Origin: an uncultured Christensenellaceae bacterium | Lineage (GTDB): Bacteria > Bacillota > Clostridia > Christensenellales > UBA3700 | Direction: 5' to 3' | Assembly (NCBI GenBank): GCA_944380305.1 | Contig: CALWHF010000012.1 | Coordinates: 1 to 64,000, forward strand | DNA length: 64,000 bases | Shown here: in pieces, positions 33,976 through 41,798 of the stretch | How the letters are laid out: each line of letters opens with the position of its first letter | How positions within the stretch are numbered: the stretch's first letter is position 1 | The notes under the pieces: generated by a model | Databases searched by the model: none | Seen by the model: the letters and a program-made list of their open reading frames with translations, nothing else | What the model was told of the DNA's origin: nothing | Translations under genes and position numbers: made by a program

Positions 33976-33993
33976 GGTTAGCAACTGCTAACC
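33976..33993. promoter_or_regulatory. DtxR-type operator d
   Basis: GGTTAGCAACTGCTAACC, extendable by one pair on each side, in the leader of the second DtxR-like gene. Confidence 0.78.
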
Positions 33994-34054
33994 CGATACG
34001 CGAAAAAGAGGTATCGGGATCGTCCCGTTCACTAAAGGCAGGGAGGCGACAGAC

Positions 34055-34414
34055 GTGACTGCATCCGAATTCAGGTATTTGCAGGCGATCGAACAGATAA
34101 AGGAGGAGAAAGGCAGGGTCATAATGACTGACGTTGCCGACAGGCTGGCATTCGCCCGCGCAAGCGTTTACAAAAAACTGCTCTCGCTCGAGCAACAGGG
34201 GCTTGTAGTCAAGGACGGCGGCAAACTGATAGAGCTGACCGCGAAGGGAAAGAGCGAGTTCGAAAACGTCAGGCGGTTTTCCGAAAAGTGCAGAGACGTG
34301 CTTGCCGAGCATACGGGACTTGACAAGAAGTTTCTGACGCACGACTCGGTCAATATGGCGTGCGCATTGTCGCAGAGGTGCAGGAACGCGCTTTTGACGG
34401 ACGCTGACAATTGA
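34055..34414 (+). CDS. DtxR-like regulator with altered metal site
   Basis: This 119-residue protein has a DtxR-type winged helix (TDVADRLAFARASVYKKLLSLEQQGLV split near residues 25-50) and a short dimerisation helix. At the place where the feo-linked paralog has Cys-x-x-Glu-His (DACRIEH), this protein has MACALSQ: the Cys is kept, but Glu and His are replaced by Ser and Gln. Normal metal sensing through the primary site therefore seems lost. Operators c and d flank its consensus promoter, so it is very likely controlled by the same repressor or by itself. GTG start at 34055 behind GGGAGG. Confidence 0.78.
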   Translation: MTASEFRYLQAIEQIKEEKGRVIMTDVADRLAFARASVYKKLLSLEQQGLVVKDGGKLIELTAKGKSEFENVRRFSEKCRDVLAEHTGLDKKFLTHDSVNMACALSQRCRNALLTDADN

Positions 34415-34504
34415 TTTTCACAACACAACTTATAATCTCCGATGACGGGGCGGCGAAAGTCGTCCCGATCTTTTTTTGAAAAACGGAAGAGGGTGACTTA
34501 ACTG

Positions 34505-34533
34505 TTGAAAACAGCAGAGGATTGTGGTATCAT
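34505..34533 (+). promoter_or_regulatory. Promoter of HAD gene, predicting a leaderless mRNA
   Basis: TTGAAA (34505-34510), 17-nt spacer, TATCAT (34528-34533), then six bases to the ATG. Confidence 0.7.
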
Positions 34534-34539
34534 GAACGT

Positions 34540-35256
34540 ATGGAAAAACTCATCGTTCTCCTCGACGTGGACGACACGTTGCTCGATTTCGGCAAAAGCG
34601 AAGACGAAGCGATCAGAAAGACGCTCGCGAAATTCGGAATACCCGTAACGGAAGAGATAGTGTCGAGATATGTGGAGATAAATCTACGCTGCTGGAAACT
34701 GCTCGAAACTGGAAAGATAACGAGGTCGTATCTGGACAGGCTGCGTTTTGATATTCTTTTCGATGAATTCGGGATTGAGGGAAAGGACAGCGTCGCGGCG
34801 GGTGCGACGTATAGGGAATATCTGACAGGGAGCGGCTACGTCATCGACGGGTGCGTGGATTTTCTTGCCGACGTCAGCGCGAAGTACCGCCTTTTCATCG
34901 TTACCAACGGTACCGAGCCGACTCAGATAGTCAGGCTGAAAAGCGCGGGGATTGACGGGTTTTTCGAGGACAAATTCTATTCCGAGCAGATCGGTTGCGC
35001 AAAGCCTTACGCGGGATTTTTCGACTATGTCTTTTCGCATATAAAGAATTTCGACAAATCGAGGACGGTGCTCGTCGGGGATTCGCTCACGTCGGACATC
35101 AAGGGCGCGAACAACGCGGGGATAACGGGGATATGGTTCAACCCGAAAGGACTGGCGGCGGACGGAAGGGCGAAACCCGACCATACCGTGAGCGGATACG
35201 GGGAGCTGAAAACTCTGCTCGGGCAACTGGGAAGAGAAAAGGCGGGAAGAATCTGA
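34540..35256 (+). CDS. HAD-family hydrolase, YjjG-like nucleotidase
   Basis: This 238-residue cytosolic phosphatase has the four HAD motifs: DVDDTLLDF (residues 9-17), IVTNGTEPTQ (motif II), a lysine in GCAKPYAGFF (motif III) and GDSLTSDIKGANNAG (motif IV). The alpha-helical cap and overall sequence resemble the YjjG pyrimidine-nucleotide phosphatases; substrate is inferred. I start at 34540, because an earlier TTG in frame lies inside the -10 region. There is no Shine-Dalgarno, and the -10 ends six bases before the ATG, so translation is probably leaderless. Confidence 0.9.
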   Translation: MEKLIVLLDVDDTLLDFGKSEDEAIRKTLAKFGIPVTEEIVSRYVEINLRCWKLLETGKITRSYLDRLRFDILFDEFGIEGKDSVAAGATYREYLTGSGYVIDGCVDFLADVSAKYRLFIVTNGTEPTQIVRLKSAGIDGFFEDKFYSEQIGCAKPYAGFFDYVFSHIKNFDKSRTVLVGDSLTSDIKGANNAGITGIWFNPKGLAADGRAKPDHTVSGYGELKTLLGQLGREKAGRI

Positions 35257-35277
35257 AGAGCACTTGCGGAAATTATT

Positions 35278-35307
35278 AAAAAAGCACCGACGGAGGTGCT
35301 TTTTTAT
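35278..35307. terminator. Bidirectional terminator
   Basis: AAAAAAGCACC pairs with GGTGCTTTTTT, giving A/T tails on both sides for the two convergent genes. Confidence 0.88.
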
Positions 35308-35333
35308 GTTGAATCGAATGAAATCTAATAAAT

Positions 35334-35975
35334 TTAAGGCGTATATATCCACCATTTGGTTATTTTATACGAATACTCGTGTTGGGTCCATGCTTTATAT
35401 CCGCGGTCGCTTTGAGCCATGAGAACGGCTTCGTCGCCGGGACCTAAGGTGACGTAGCTTGCCTGATCCTCTCCGAGAAGTTCTCCGTCCGCATAAAAAT
35501 TAGCTTCAAAAGAAACCTTTTTTGTTGAAGAAGAATTATTTTTCACTTTCACGAGTAGGATAGGGAAAAGACTGTCTCCGATAACGGCATAACTTATATC
35601 GGTTACAAGTTTTTCTTCGATAACGGTGATGCCTTTGACCGACGGAGAAGTATCGCACATCGCCGTATTCGTCAGCGTATATAATAAAATTATTATCATT
35701 ACCGCCGCCGACACGATCAACAGGATTTTTTGTTTTTTTGCTATACGTTTTGCCGTCGCGGCGACTTCACTGTTCTGAGCGGGTGCGGCAGATGCGTCCG
35801 ATGTCGGTTGAGACGTACCGTTGTTGTCTGAAACATGCTCGTCGTGCGGTGTGGTTTTGATAACGGCACACGGTTCAGTCTGCTTTTGAGAGGGTTTATC
35901 TTGCATACCCGCATTGCCTGTTTGTTGTTCGTCGGCTTTTTTTGTTTCGACGTTTTTGTCCTGATCGGCTGTCAT
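35334..35975 (-). CDS. Single-pass membrane protein of unknown function, divergent from XRE regulator
   Basis: This 213-residue protein begins with about 85 polar Gln/Thr/Asp/Lys-rich residues, probably disordered and cytoplasmic. A single membrane helix follows (about residues 87-107, LLIVSAAVMIIILLYTL). The outer domain of roughly 105 residues is beta-rich with VKVKNNSSSTKKVSFEANFYADGE, split near residues 142-165, resembling FxLYD-like or Ig-like extracellular modules. No enzyme motif is seen. Its consensus promoter is overlapped by operators probably bound by the XRE protein at 36086. I start at the ATG at 35975 behind AAAGGAGTG. Function is unknown. Confidence 0.75.
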   Translation of the reverse strand: MTADQDKNVETKKADEQQTGNAGMQDKPSQKQTEPCAVIKTTPHDEHVSDNNGTSQPTSDASAAPAQNSEVAATAKRIAKKQKILLIVSAAVMIIILLYTLTNTAMCDTSPSVKGITVIEEKLVTDISYAVIGDSLFPILLVKVKNNSSSTKKVSFEANFYADGELLGEDQASYVTLGPGDEAVLMAQSDRGYKAWTQHEYSYKITKWWIYTP

Positions 35976-36004
35976 AACGTTCACACTCCTTTGTATTTCT
36001 CGAT

Positions 36005-36021
36005 ATACAGTAACTGTATAT
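36005..36021. promoter_or_regulatory. Palindromic operator O1 of the XRE pair
   Basis: TATACAGTAACTGTATA is a perfect 8-1-8 palindrome in the divergent region. Confidence 0.75.
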
Positions 36022-36032
36022 TTTCACTAAAA

Positions 36033-36061
36033 ATTATACATAAACTGTATTATTATGTCAA
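36033..36061 (-). promoter_or_regulatory. Promoter of the divergent membrane-protein gene
   Basis: TTGACA (36056-36061), 17-nt spacer, TATAAT (36033-36038) on the minus strand; operator O2 lies in the spacer and -10. Confidence 0.88.
36035..36051. promoter_or_regulatory. Palindromic operator O2 of the XRE pair
   Basis: TATACATAAACTGTATT matches O1 at 14 of 17 positions. The centres are 30 bp apart, close to three helical turns, so two dimers could bind the same face. Confidence 0.65.
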
Positions 36062-36085
36062 TCGGAAAAATATACGGAGGCGAAA

Positions 36086-36298
36086 ATGTTAAAAAAGGCG
36101 GTTGGTAAAAGGCTGAAAGACGCCAGATTGGCAGCTAAATTAACTCAAAAAGAAGTCGCGGACAGACTTAAAGTAGCGCAACCGGTATATCAAAGATTCG
36201 AAAGCGGAATTTACGAATGTAATTACGAACAGCTTGTAGCGTTATGCGATTTGTTCGACTTGTCGCTCGATTATTTGTTGGGAAGAGCCGAATATTGA
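36086..36298 (+). CDS. XRE-family helix-turn-helix regulator, small
   Basis: This 70-residue protein is a single Cro/C1-type domain: RLKDARLAAKLTQKEVADRL, then VAQPVYQRFESGIYECNYEQL split near residues 30-50, and a closing LLGRAEY typical of small XRE regulators. It has a GGAGG Shine-Dalgarno. It is divergent from a membrane protein, with two 17-bp palindromes between them, so it most likely represses its neighbour and itself. The signal it responds to is unknown. Confidence 0.9.
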   Translation: MLKKAVGKRLKDARLAAKLTQKEVADRLKVAQPVYQRFESGIYECNYEQLVALCDLFDLSLDYLLGRAEY

Positions 36299-36468
36299 AG
36301 ACGAAGTATCGGGCGTTTCGAAAGTCGTCGCAAGCGGAAAGATAAAATATTTTGCGTTACGAGTATAATCGAGCGTGTCGTAAAATTGCAGTCGGCAGTC
36401 GTAAATGAGATAAATTTTATTTGCGTCGGACGGCTGAAAGTATGTCCGACAAAAAGGGGTATATATCC

Positions 36469-36496
36469 GCACAAGTGCCTGTTGCGACACTTGTGC
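36469..36496 (-). terminator. Hairpin after GH16 gene, probable terminator
   Basis: GCACAAGTG pairs with CACTTGTGC around a ten-base loop just past the stop codon. The T-run is poor. Confidence 0.5.
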
Positions 36497-36503
36497 GCCA
36501 TAT

Positions 36504-37535
36504 TCAGTTTTCGAGATCGAGGTCTCCTGCGAAACAGTCGTCGGGGATCTCGTATTTTTCGTATCCCGAATTCTGCCATACCTTGACGTAGTCGACGCAG
36601 AAAACGCTCTCGGAATCCTCGTCGAACTTGCCGATACGCTGACCGTGAGGACCGTAGCCGTCGCCCGCGTCGATCTCGACTGTAAGGCGCAGGAACTCTT
36701 TGACGTGAGACACTCCGCCGCCCGCGCTTGCCCAGGTCGGTACGCCGTCGATGTAAAAGACGTAATATAGCGGTGTCCACTTGAGGGCATAGGTGTGATA
36801 GCCGTCGTAAAGGTCTTTGCCCGTATCGGTGACGTAGTCTTCGATCTTGCCGTAGTCGCCGTAGCCGTTCCAGAGCAGGGCGTGTCCCATCTTTTCGGGG
36901 TGCTTTATAAATGCGCTTTCGAACACGTCGATTTCGGTGCCGTCCACGCCTTCTGCGCCCGTCTTTCTCATATTGGAGGACTGGAGCCAGAATGCCGACC
37001 ACAGACCGTCGGCATCGGGGAATTTGACTCTGACTTCGAAGTAACCGAATGCCTGGGCGAACAGCAGTTCGTCGGAAGTGCCTTTGTTTTCGCCCTGATC
37101 GCCGACTATCGCGCGCGTCTCGATGCCGCCGGTAAAGCGTCCTGTCGACGGACATACGCCGAGAGAGCAGACGTGATCGGACGAATAGAAACTTCTGATC
37201 TTCAATTCGCCGTTTTCTACGCTGACTGCATCGGGACACCAGTATACGTTTTGCCCGGGCTTGTTTTCGTCGTCGCTTTCCCAGCGTATCGCGTGAGGAG
37301 AGGTCGTCCATATCTCGCGGTTTCCGTCGTAATCGTTCCCGAATACGATGTCTTCGTTGAGCGAGGAACCGTTGAAACTGTCTTCGAATACCAGATACCA
37401 TCCGTCCTCGCCGAGGACGGGGAGAGAGAGGTCGTATGCGGGATCGCACCAGTCTTTTTCTGCGCACCCCGAGAAAGAGAATGAAATTGCGGTTGTGATA
37501 AGCAATACCGCGGTAGCTGCGATGATTTTTTTCAT
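36504..37535 (-). CDS. GH16-family glycosidase lipoprotein
   Basis: This 343-residue exported lipoprotein has a signal ending at a lipobox (FSGC, cysteine about residue 24). The GH16 beta-jelly-roll carries the catalytic motif EIDVFE (about residues 200-206; nucleophile and acid/base Glu). Members cut beta-1,3 or beta-1,4 glucans, laminarin, lichenin or related polymers; the exact substrate is open. Aromatic residues near WSAFWLQS form the expected cleft. It is monocistronic, with a consensus promoter at 37565-37593. Confidence 0.92.
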   Translation of the reverse strand: MKKIIAATAVLLITTAISFSFSGCAEKDWCDPAYDLSLPVLGEDGWYLVFEDSFNGSSLNEDIVFGNDYDGNREIWTTSPHAIRWESDDENKPGQNVYWCPDAVSVENGELKIRSFYSSDHVCSLGVCPSTGRFTGGIETRAIVGDQGENKGTSDELLFAQAFGYFEVRVKFPDADGLWSAFWLQSSNMRKTGAEGVDGTEIDVFESAFIKHPEKMGHALLWNGYGDYGKIEDYVTDTGKDLYDGYHTYALKWTPLYYVFYIDGVPTWASAGGGVSHVKEFLRLTVEIDAGDGYGPHGQRIGKFDEDSESVFCVDYVKVWQNSGYEKYEIPDDCFAGDLDLEN

Positions 37536-37564
37536 ATATGTTTCCCTTTTATTAATTCATGTAT

Positions 37565-37593
37565 ATTATAGAGAATTTGCATCGCGATGTCAA
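37565..37593 (-). promoter_or_regulatory. Promoter of GH16 gene
   Basis: TTGACA (37588-37593), 17-nt spacer, TATAAT (37565-37570) on the minus strand. Confidence 0.88.
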
Positions 37594-37675
37594 TCGGGGC
37601 ACAATTACACAGACTTCTTATTGTCTCGCGAAAATGAAAATTTTTGTAAAAAAACTCTTTTTCGTCGTCAATTAT

Positions 37676-37704
37676 TTGACTTATTAATCAATTGATGATA
37701 TAAC
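37676..37704 (+). promoter_or_regulatory. Promoter of Cys/Lys-rich protein gene
   Basis: TTGACT (37676-37681), 17-nt spacer, TATAAC (37699-37704). Confidence 0.75.
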
Positions 37705-37743
37705 TATGCAGAACAAAAAAATATTTCATCGGAGGATTGAAGG

Positions 37744-38049
37744 ATGAACAAGTCTGAAAGACAAAACGCGCTCGACGTTCAGAAATGGATAGACAGCGAA
37801 CAGAAAGGTTACGACTGCTGCGGCAGCTATGATTTTTGCTCCAAGTGCGATAAGCAGGTCGAATATCCCTGCGCAGTCGCTTACGACGCTTTTAACGCTA
37901 AGGCGGTAAAGGCAGAGAAGAAGCCCGCGAAGAAGGCTCCCGCAAAGAAAGCAGAGAAGGCAGAAGTCAAGACCGAGGTAAAAGCAGAGGCAAAGGCTGA
38001 AGAGAAAAAGCCCGTTGCAAAGAAGACTTCCAAGAAGGCAAGCAAGTAA
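37744..38049 (+). CDS. Small protein with Cys module and histone-H1-like Lys/Ala tail
   Basis: This 101-residue protein has two parts. Residues 1-50 contain five cysteines in CC...C..C...C order (YDCCGSYDFCSKCDKQVEYPC), which could bind a metal. Residues 51-101 are almost only Lys, Ala, Glu and Pro (AKKAPAKKAEKAEVKTE type), like histone H1 or bacterial Hc1-type tails, and are probably disordered and nucleic-acid binding. I do not recognise the full architecture. The Shine-Dalgarno GGAGGATTGAAGG and a good promoter and terminator show it is a real, well-expressed gene. Confidence 0.82.
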   Translation: MNKSERQNALDVQKWIDSEQKGYDCCGSYDFCSKCDKQVEYPCAVAYDAFNAKAVKAEKKPAKKAPAKKAEKAEVKTEVKAEAKAEEKKPVAKKTSKKASK

Positions 38050-38063
38050 TTTACAGACAACTC

Positions 38064-38097
38064 AAGAAAAAACGCGCTTTCGGGCGCGTTTTTTCTT
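38064..38097. terminator. Bidirectional terminator
   Basis: A 14-bp perfect stem ending in A/T tails on both sides (AACGCGC / GCGCGTT core, TTTCGG loop). Confidence 0.92.
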
Positions 38098-38188
38098 GTA
38101 GTTTTTATTTTCAAAGCGTTGTTTGGGCAGGGGTCAGGGGGTACATGGGATAAAGTTTCCGATCGCGTAACAGTGAAACCTTTGCGTT

Positions 38189-39910
38189 TTATTCGCAGAA
38201 CGCGTTTACCAGTTCGTCGTTGAGCTTTTTCAATCTCCGTTCGTCTGCTTTTACTATGCGGCGGTCGTAGGTCACGAGTCCGTTGACTTCGCTCTGTACG
38301 TCCGATAGTTGAGTGTATATGCTTGCACACAGCCCCTCTTGTTTCGCGGGCAGAAGTTCGGTCTTCCACAGTTTTTCGAGTGCGTCGTTCAGTTTGTCCA
38401 TGTCTTTGAATATCGCATATCCGAATATTTTGTCCGAAAAAGCGTGGTCTTCGATCTTCATACTGTATCCGCCGAATTCGCTGAGGATCACGGGTCTCGT
38501 TTCTTTTTTCGGCATTCTGAACGGCACGAAATATTTGTGAATGCTGCGTATTTCGCCGCCCTGGTCGCTCCAGCCGCTAGCATGGTCAATAAGTCTCGTG
38601 TCGTCGAGAGAGCGCAGGAATTCGCAGGTCTTCAGACTGTCGAATTGTCCCCAGCTTTCGTTGAACGGCGTCCAGAGCGCGATGCACGGACTGTTGTATA
38701 AAAGCTCGACAACTTCCATCATCTCTTTATAGTAAAGAGCGCGTCCCGTCATGTCTTTGCGTGCGTAGAAGAAATAATTGTCGTCTTTCAGGTTTATTCC
38801 CAGATTGGGGAAGACGAGCGTTGCCAGAAAATTGTATTTTCCTCCGCCGTTGACGAAGTCCTGCCATACGATCATTCCCAGTCTGTCGCAGTGGTAGTAC
38901 CAGCGCAGAGGCTCTATTTTTATATGCTTACGCAGAGTGTTGAAACCGCACCTTTTTGCCAGTTCGATGTCATAGGCGAGAGCCTCGTCGGACGGGGCTG
39001 TGTAAAGACCGTCCGACCAGTATCCCTGGTCGAGCAATCCCGTCATGAAATAGGGCTTGTTGTTGAGCATAAAACACGGTTTGCCGTCTTTGCGACGACC
39101 TGTCGAAAACTTTCTCAGGGCGTAGTAGCTGCCTAATCTGTCTTCGCCGCATACTACTTCGAAATTGTAGAGGGAAGGCGATTCGGGAGACCAGGGCGAG
39201 CAGGAGGAACAGTCCAGTACGGCTGTGCCGTTTTTGGCCTCCACACGCTTTCCGTCATAATTGTTGACGTAAAAATTTTTCGTACCCGTGTTTGTTATTG
39301 CTGTTACAGATACAGTCTTAGAGTCGAAATCGGGTTTTACGATCAGTCGTTTTATATATTTTTCGGGCAGGTATTCGAGCCATACCGTCTGCCATATTCC
39401 GCTCGTGGGAGTATACCATATCCCGCCGTGCTTTACCGCCTGTTTACCGCGGCTTATCGGCGCGGTATCGGACGGGTCGGATACGACAACGACGAGTTCG
39501 TTTTCGCCGTCTTTCGTAAAGCTCTGTATCTCGCATTCGAAAGGAGTGTAGCCGCCTATATGATATGCGGCGAAATTGCCGTTGACGTAAACCTTGCATT
39601 CGTAGTCGACCGCGCCGAAATGCAGCAGTGCGACGTCGCCTTTCTGTCTTTCGAAGAAGGTGCGGTATACGAGGATTTCTCCGGCAAGCAACGTGCGGTT
39701 GACGCCTGATAGCATGCTTTCGGGGGAAAAGGGGACGACAATCTTGCCGTCGTATACGTCTTTTTCGGACGGGACGTAGGACAGATCACCTGAAATTATT
39801 TTGTAGTCCCATTTCCCGTTGAGCGGGAAATAGCTGTCGCGCACTGCCTGCGGACGCGGGTATGCAGAGAGGTCGGGATCGTCCGACCATACGGTTTTCA
39901 AATTATACAT
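38189..39910 (-). CDS. GH2-family glycosidase, beta-galactosidase/glucuronidase type
   Basis: This 573-residue cytosolic enzyme has a sugar-binding jelly-roll domain, an Ig-like domain and a TIM barrel. The acid/base Glu is in FNESWGQF (about residue 418) and the nucleophile Glu in ILSEFGGYS (about residue 475). There is no signal peptide, so it acts on imported oligosaccharides. It is short for LacZ and lacks the last LacZ domains, as in other compact GH2 enzymes; specificity is open. I start at the ATG at 39910 behind GGAGG. Confidence 0.9.
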   Translation of the reverse strand: MYNLKTVWSDDPDLSAYPRPQAVRDSYFPLNGKWDYKIISGDLSYVPSEKDVYDGKIVVPFSPESMLSGVNRTLLAGEILVYRTFFERQKGDVALLHFGAVDYECKVYVNGNFAAYHIGGYTPFECEIQSFTKDGENELVVVVSDPSDTAPISRGKQAVKHGGIWYTPTSGIWQTVWLEYLPEKYIKRLIVKPDFDSKTVSVTAITNTGTKNFYVNNYDGKRVEAKNGTAVLDCSSCSPWSPESPSLYNFEVVCGEDRLGSYYALRKFSTGRRKDGKPCFMLNNKPYFMTGLLDQGYWSDGLYTAPSDEALAYDIELAKRCGFNTLRKHIKIEPLRWYYHCDRLGMIVWQDFVNGGGKYNFLATLVFPNLGINLKDDNYFFYARKDMTGRALYYKEMMEVVELLYNSPCIALWTPFNESWGQFDSLKTCEFLRSLDDTRLIDHASGWSDQGGEIRSIHKYFVPFRMPKKETRPVILSEFGGYSMKIEDHAFSDKIFGYAIFKDMDKLNDALEKLWKTELLPAKQEGLCASIYTQLSDVQSEVNGLVTYDRRIVKADERRLKKLNDELVNAFCE

Positions 39911-39928
39911 ATAAACCTCCACATATAA

Positions 39929-39957
39929 ATTATACAACAGGATTTGCGTCGTTTCAA
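39929..39957 (-). promoter_or_regulatory. Promoter of GH2 gene
   Basis: TTGAAA (39952-39957), 17-nt spacer, TATAAT (39929-39934) on the minus strand. Confidence 0.8.
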
Positions 39958-40009
39958 GATACAAAAGCGCGTAGCGGGATATAATATGCTTAAAAATCTG
40001 CCGAGGGTA

Positions 40010-40038
40010 TTGAAAACGCGCGCGGAATAATGTATGAT
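40010..40038 (+). promoter_or_regulatory. Promoter of cysK operon
   Basis: TTGAAA (40010-40015), 17-nt spacer, TATGAT (40033-40038). Confidence 0.75.
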
Positions 40039-40065
40039 TAAAAATAAGGAAAAAAGAGGTGAAAA

Positions 40066-40986
40066 ATGAAAATTTACGGCAGCGCGGCTGAGCTTGTGGG
40101 CAATACGCCGCTGGTAAGACTCGGCAGGATAGAGAAAAAGTACGGACTGAAAGCAGAGATATGCGCCAAGGTCGAGAGTTTCAACCCGTTCAGCGTAAAG
40201 GACAGGGTCGCGATCGAGATAATCGATGACGCCGAGCGCAAAGGTTTGCTGAAAAAAGGCGGCAAGATAATAGAACCTACTTCGGGGAACACGGGTATAG
40301 GCCTTGCATTTATAGGCGCGCTGAGAGGCTACGAAGTAGTCCTCGTGATGCCCGAGAGCATGAGCATAGAGAGAAGAAAACTCGTTGCGGCTCTGGGGGC
40401 TACGGTGGTGCTCACGCCTGCGGAACAAGGCATGCAGGGCGCGCTCGACAAGGCGGAGGGACTTGCGAAAGAAAGCGGCGGATACATCGCAAACCAGTTT
40501 GCCAATCCAGCAAATCCGAAAGCGCACGAACTGACTACTGCGAAAGAGATAATCAGAGATACCGACGGCAAGGTCGACGTGTTCGTATCGGCGGTCGGTA
40601 CGGGCGGTACGCTCAGCGGCACGGGAAGGGTGCTGAAAGAGAAATATCCGTCGGTCAGAGTTATCGCCGTCGAACCTGCGGCGAGCCCTCTTCTCACGAA
40701 GGGATATGCGGGACCGCACGCGATACAGGGGATAGGCGCAAATTTCGTGCCTGACGCGCTCGACAAGAGCGTGATAGACGAAGTCGTCGACGTTACGGAC
40801 GAACGTGCGAAAGAGGTCGCAAGAGAGCTTGCGAAAGAAGAAGGACTGCTTTGCGGTATATCTTCGGGTGCGGCACTGGCTGCGGCGATAGAGGTTGCGT
40901 CGAAATCAGAAAACGAGGGAAAGAGAATAGTCGTGATATTGCCCGACGGCGGAGAGAGATATATGTCAACGGGGCTTTTCGACTGA
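40066..40986 (+). CDS. cysK: Cysteine synthase A
   Basis: This 306-residue PLP enzyme makes cysteine from O-acetylserine and sulfide. The PLP lysine is in NPFSVKDRVA (about residue 44), TSGNTGIGLA binds the substrate carboxylate, and GTGGTLSGTG binds PLP phosphate. Length is typical. comF starts in its stop codon (TGATG). I see no T-box or SAM leader. Confidence 0.96.
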   Translation: MKIYGSAAELVGNTPLVRLGRIEKKYGLKAEICAKVESFNPFSVKDRVAIEIIDDAERKGLLKKGGKIIEPTSGNTGIGLAFIGALRGYEVVLVMPESMSIERRKLVAALGATVVLTPAEQGMQGALDKAEGLAKESGGYIANQFANPANPKAHELTTAKEIIRDTDGKVDVFVSAVGTGGTLSGTGRVLKEKYPSVRVIAVEPAASPLLTKGYAGPHAIQGIGANFVPDALDKSVIDEVVDVTDERAKEVARELAKEEGLLCGISSGAALAAAIEVASKSENEGKRIVVILPDGGERYMSTGLFD

Positions 40987-41798
40987 TGAAAGTCTACGCG
41001 CCTTACGGGGAGAAAGCGTCGCAGAAAGTCGCGATATTATTGACAAGTATCGCGAAAACGCTGTTTGTGGACGATTGTAACTGTCTGCTTTGCGGCAAAG
41101 AACTGGAAGAGAAGAACAGGAGCGGTCTGTGTCTCGAGTGTCTGCAAAGACTTCCTTTGAACGACAAGGAGATATGTCGCAAGTGCGGCAGAGTTCTCGC
41201 GAACGAGGCGGACTATTGCAATACCTGCCAGAATAACGAAAGGTATTTTAATTCGGCAAGGTCGGTATGCGTTTACAAAGGAGAGGCGGTTGCCCTTGTG
41301 CACGGTCTGAAGTTCGGGAACAAGAGATATTTCGCAAAATACATGGCAAACGCGATGGTCGACAAATACCTTGACGAAGGGCTGGATTGCGATTGTGTGC
41401 TCGCGGTGCCGCTTTCGGATAAGCGCAGACGCGCCAGAGGTTACAATCAGGCGGATCTGCTTGCGCGGGAGATCTCGAGAGAATTGAAACTCGATTATCT
41501 CGACGGGGTGGCGGTCAAGATCCGCGACAACGAGGAACAGGCGAAACTCGGACACGCGAAGAGAGAAGACAACGTTAAAGGAGCCTATGCCGTAAAGGAA
41601 AAGGATGCGTTGAAAGGCAGACGCGTACTCCTTGTCGACGACGTGCTGACTACGGGTGCGACGGCGAGCGAAGTCGCGAGAGTATTGTTGAAAGCAAAGG
41701 CGAAATGCGTGAACATTCTGACGTTCGCGAGCACGAAATACAAAGTGGCGTCCGAAACGGGCGACGGGGAGGAGAATCATGAAAACGAGATGGTATAA
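40986..41798 (+). CDS. comF: ComF-family phosphoribosyltransferase-like protein
   Basis: This protein of about 270 residues has an N-terminal double zinc finger (CLLCGKEL, CLECL, CRKCG, CNTC, residues 33-82) and a C-terminal phosphoribosyltransferase fold with the PRPP motif VLLVDDVLTTGAT (about residues 217-229). ComF proteins take part in DNA uptake and processing during natural transformation. No other com genes lie in this window. The start overlaps the cysK stop by one base, and its 3' end overlaps the GH13 gene by 20 nt. Confidence 0.92.
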   Translation: MKVYAPYGEKASQKVAILLTSIAKTLFVDDCNCLLCGKELEEKNRSGLCLECLQRLPLNDKEICRKCGRVLANEADYCNTCQNNERYFNSARSVCVYKGEAVALVHGLKFGNKRYFAKYMANAMVDKYLDEGLDCDCVLAVPLSDKRRRARGYNQADLLAREISRELKLDYLDGVAVKIRDNEEQAKLGHAKREDNVKGAYAVKEKDALKGRRVLLVDDVLTTGATASEVARVLLKAKAKCVNILTFASTKYKVASETGDGEENHENEMV

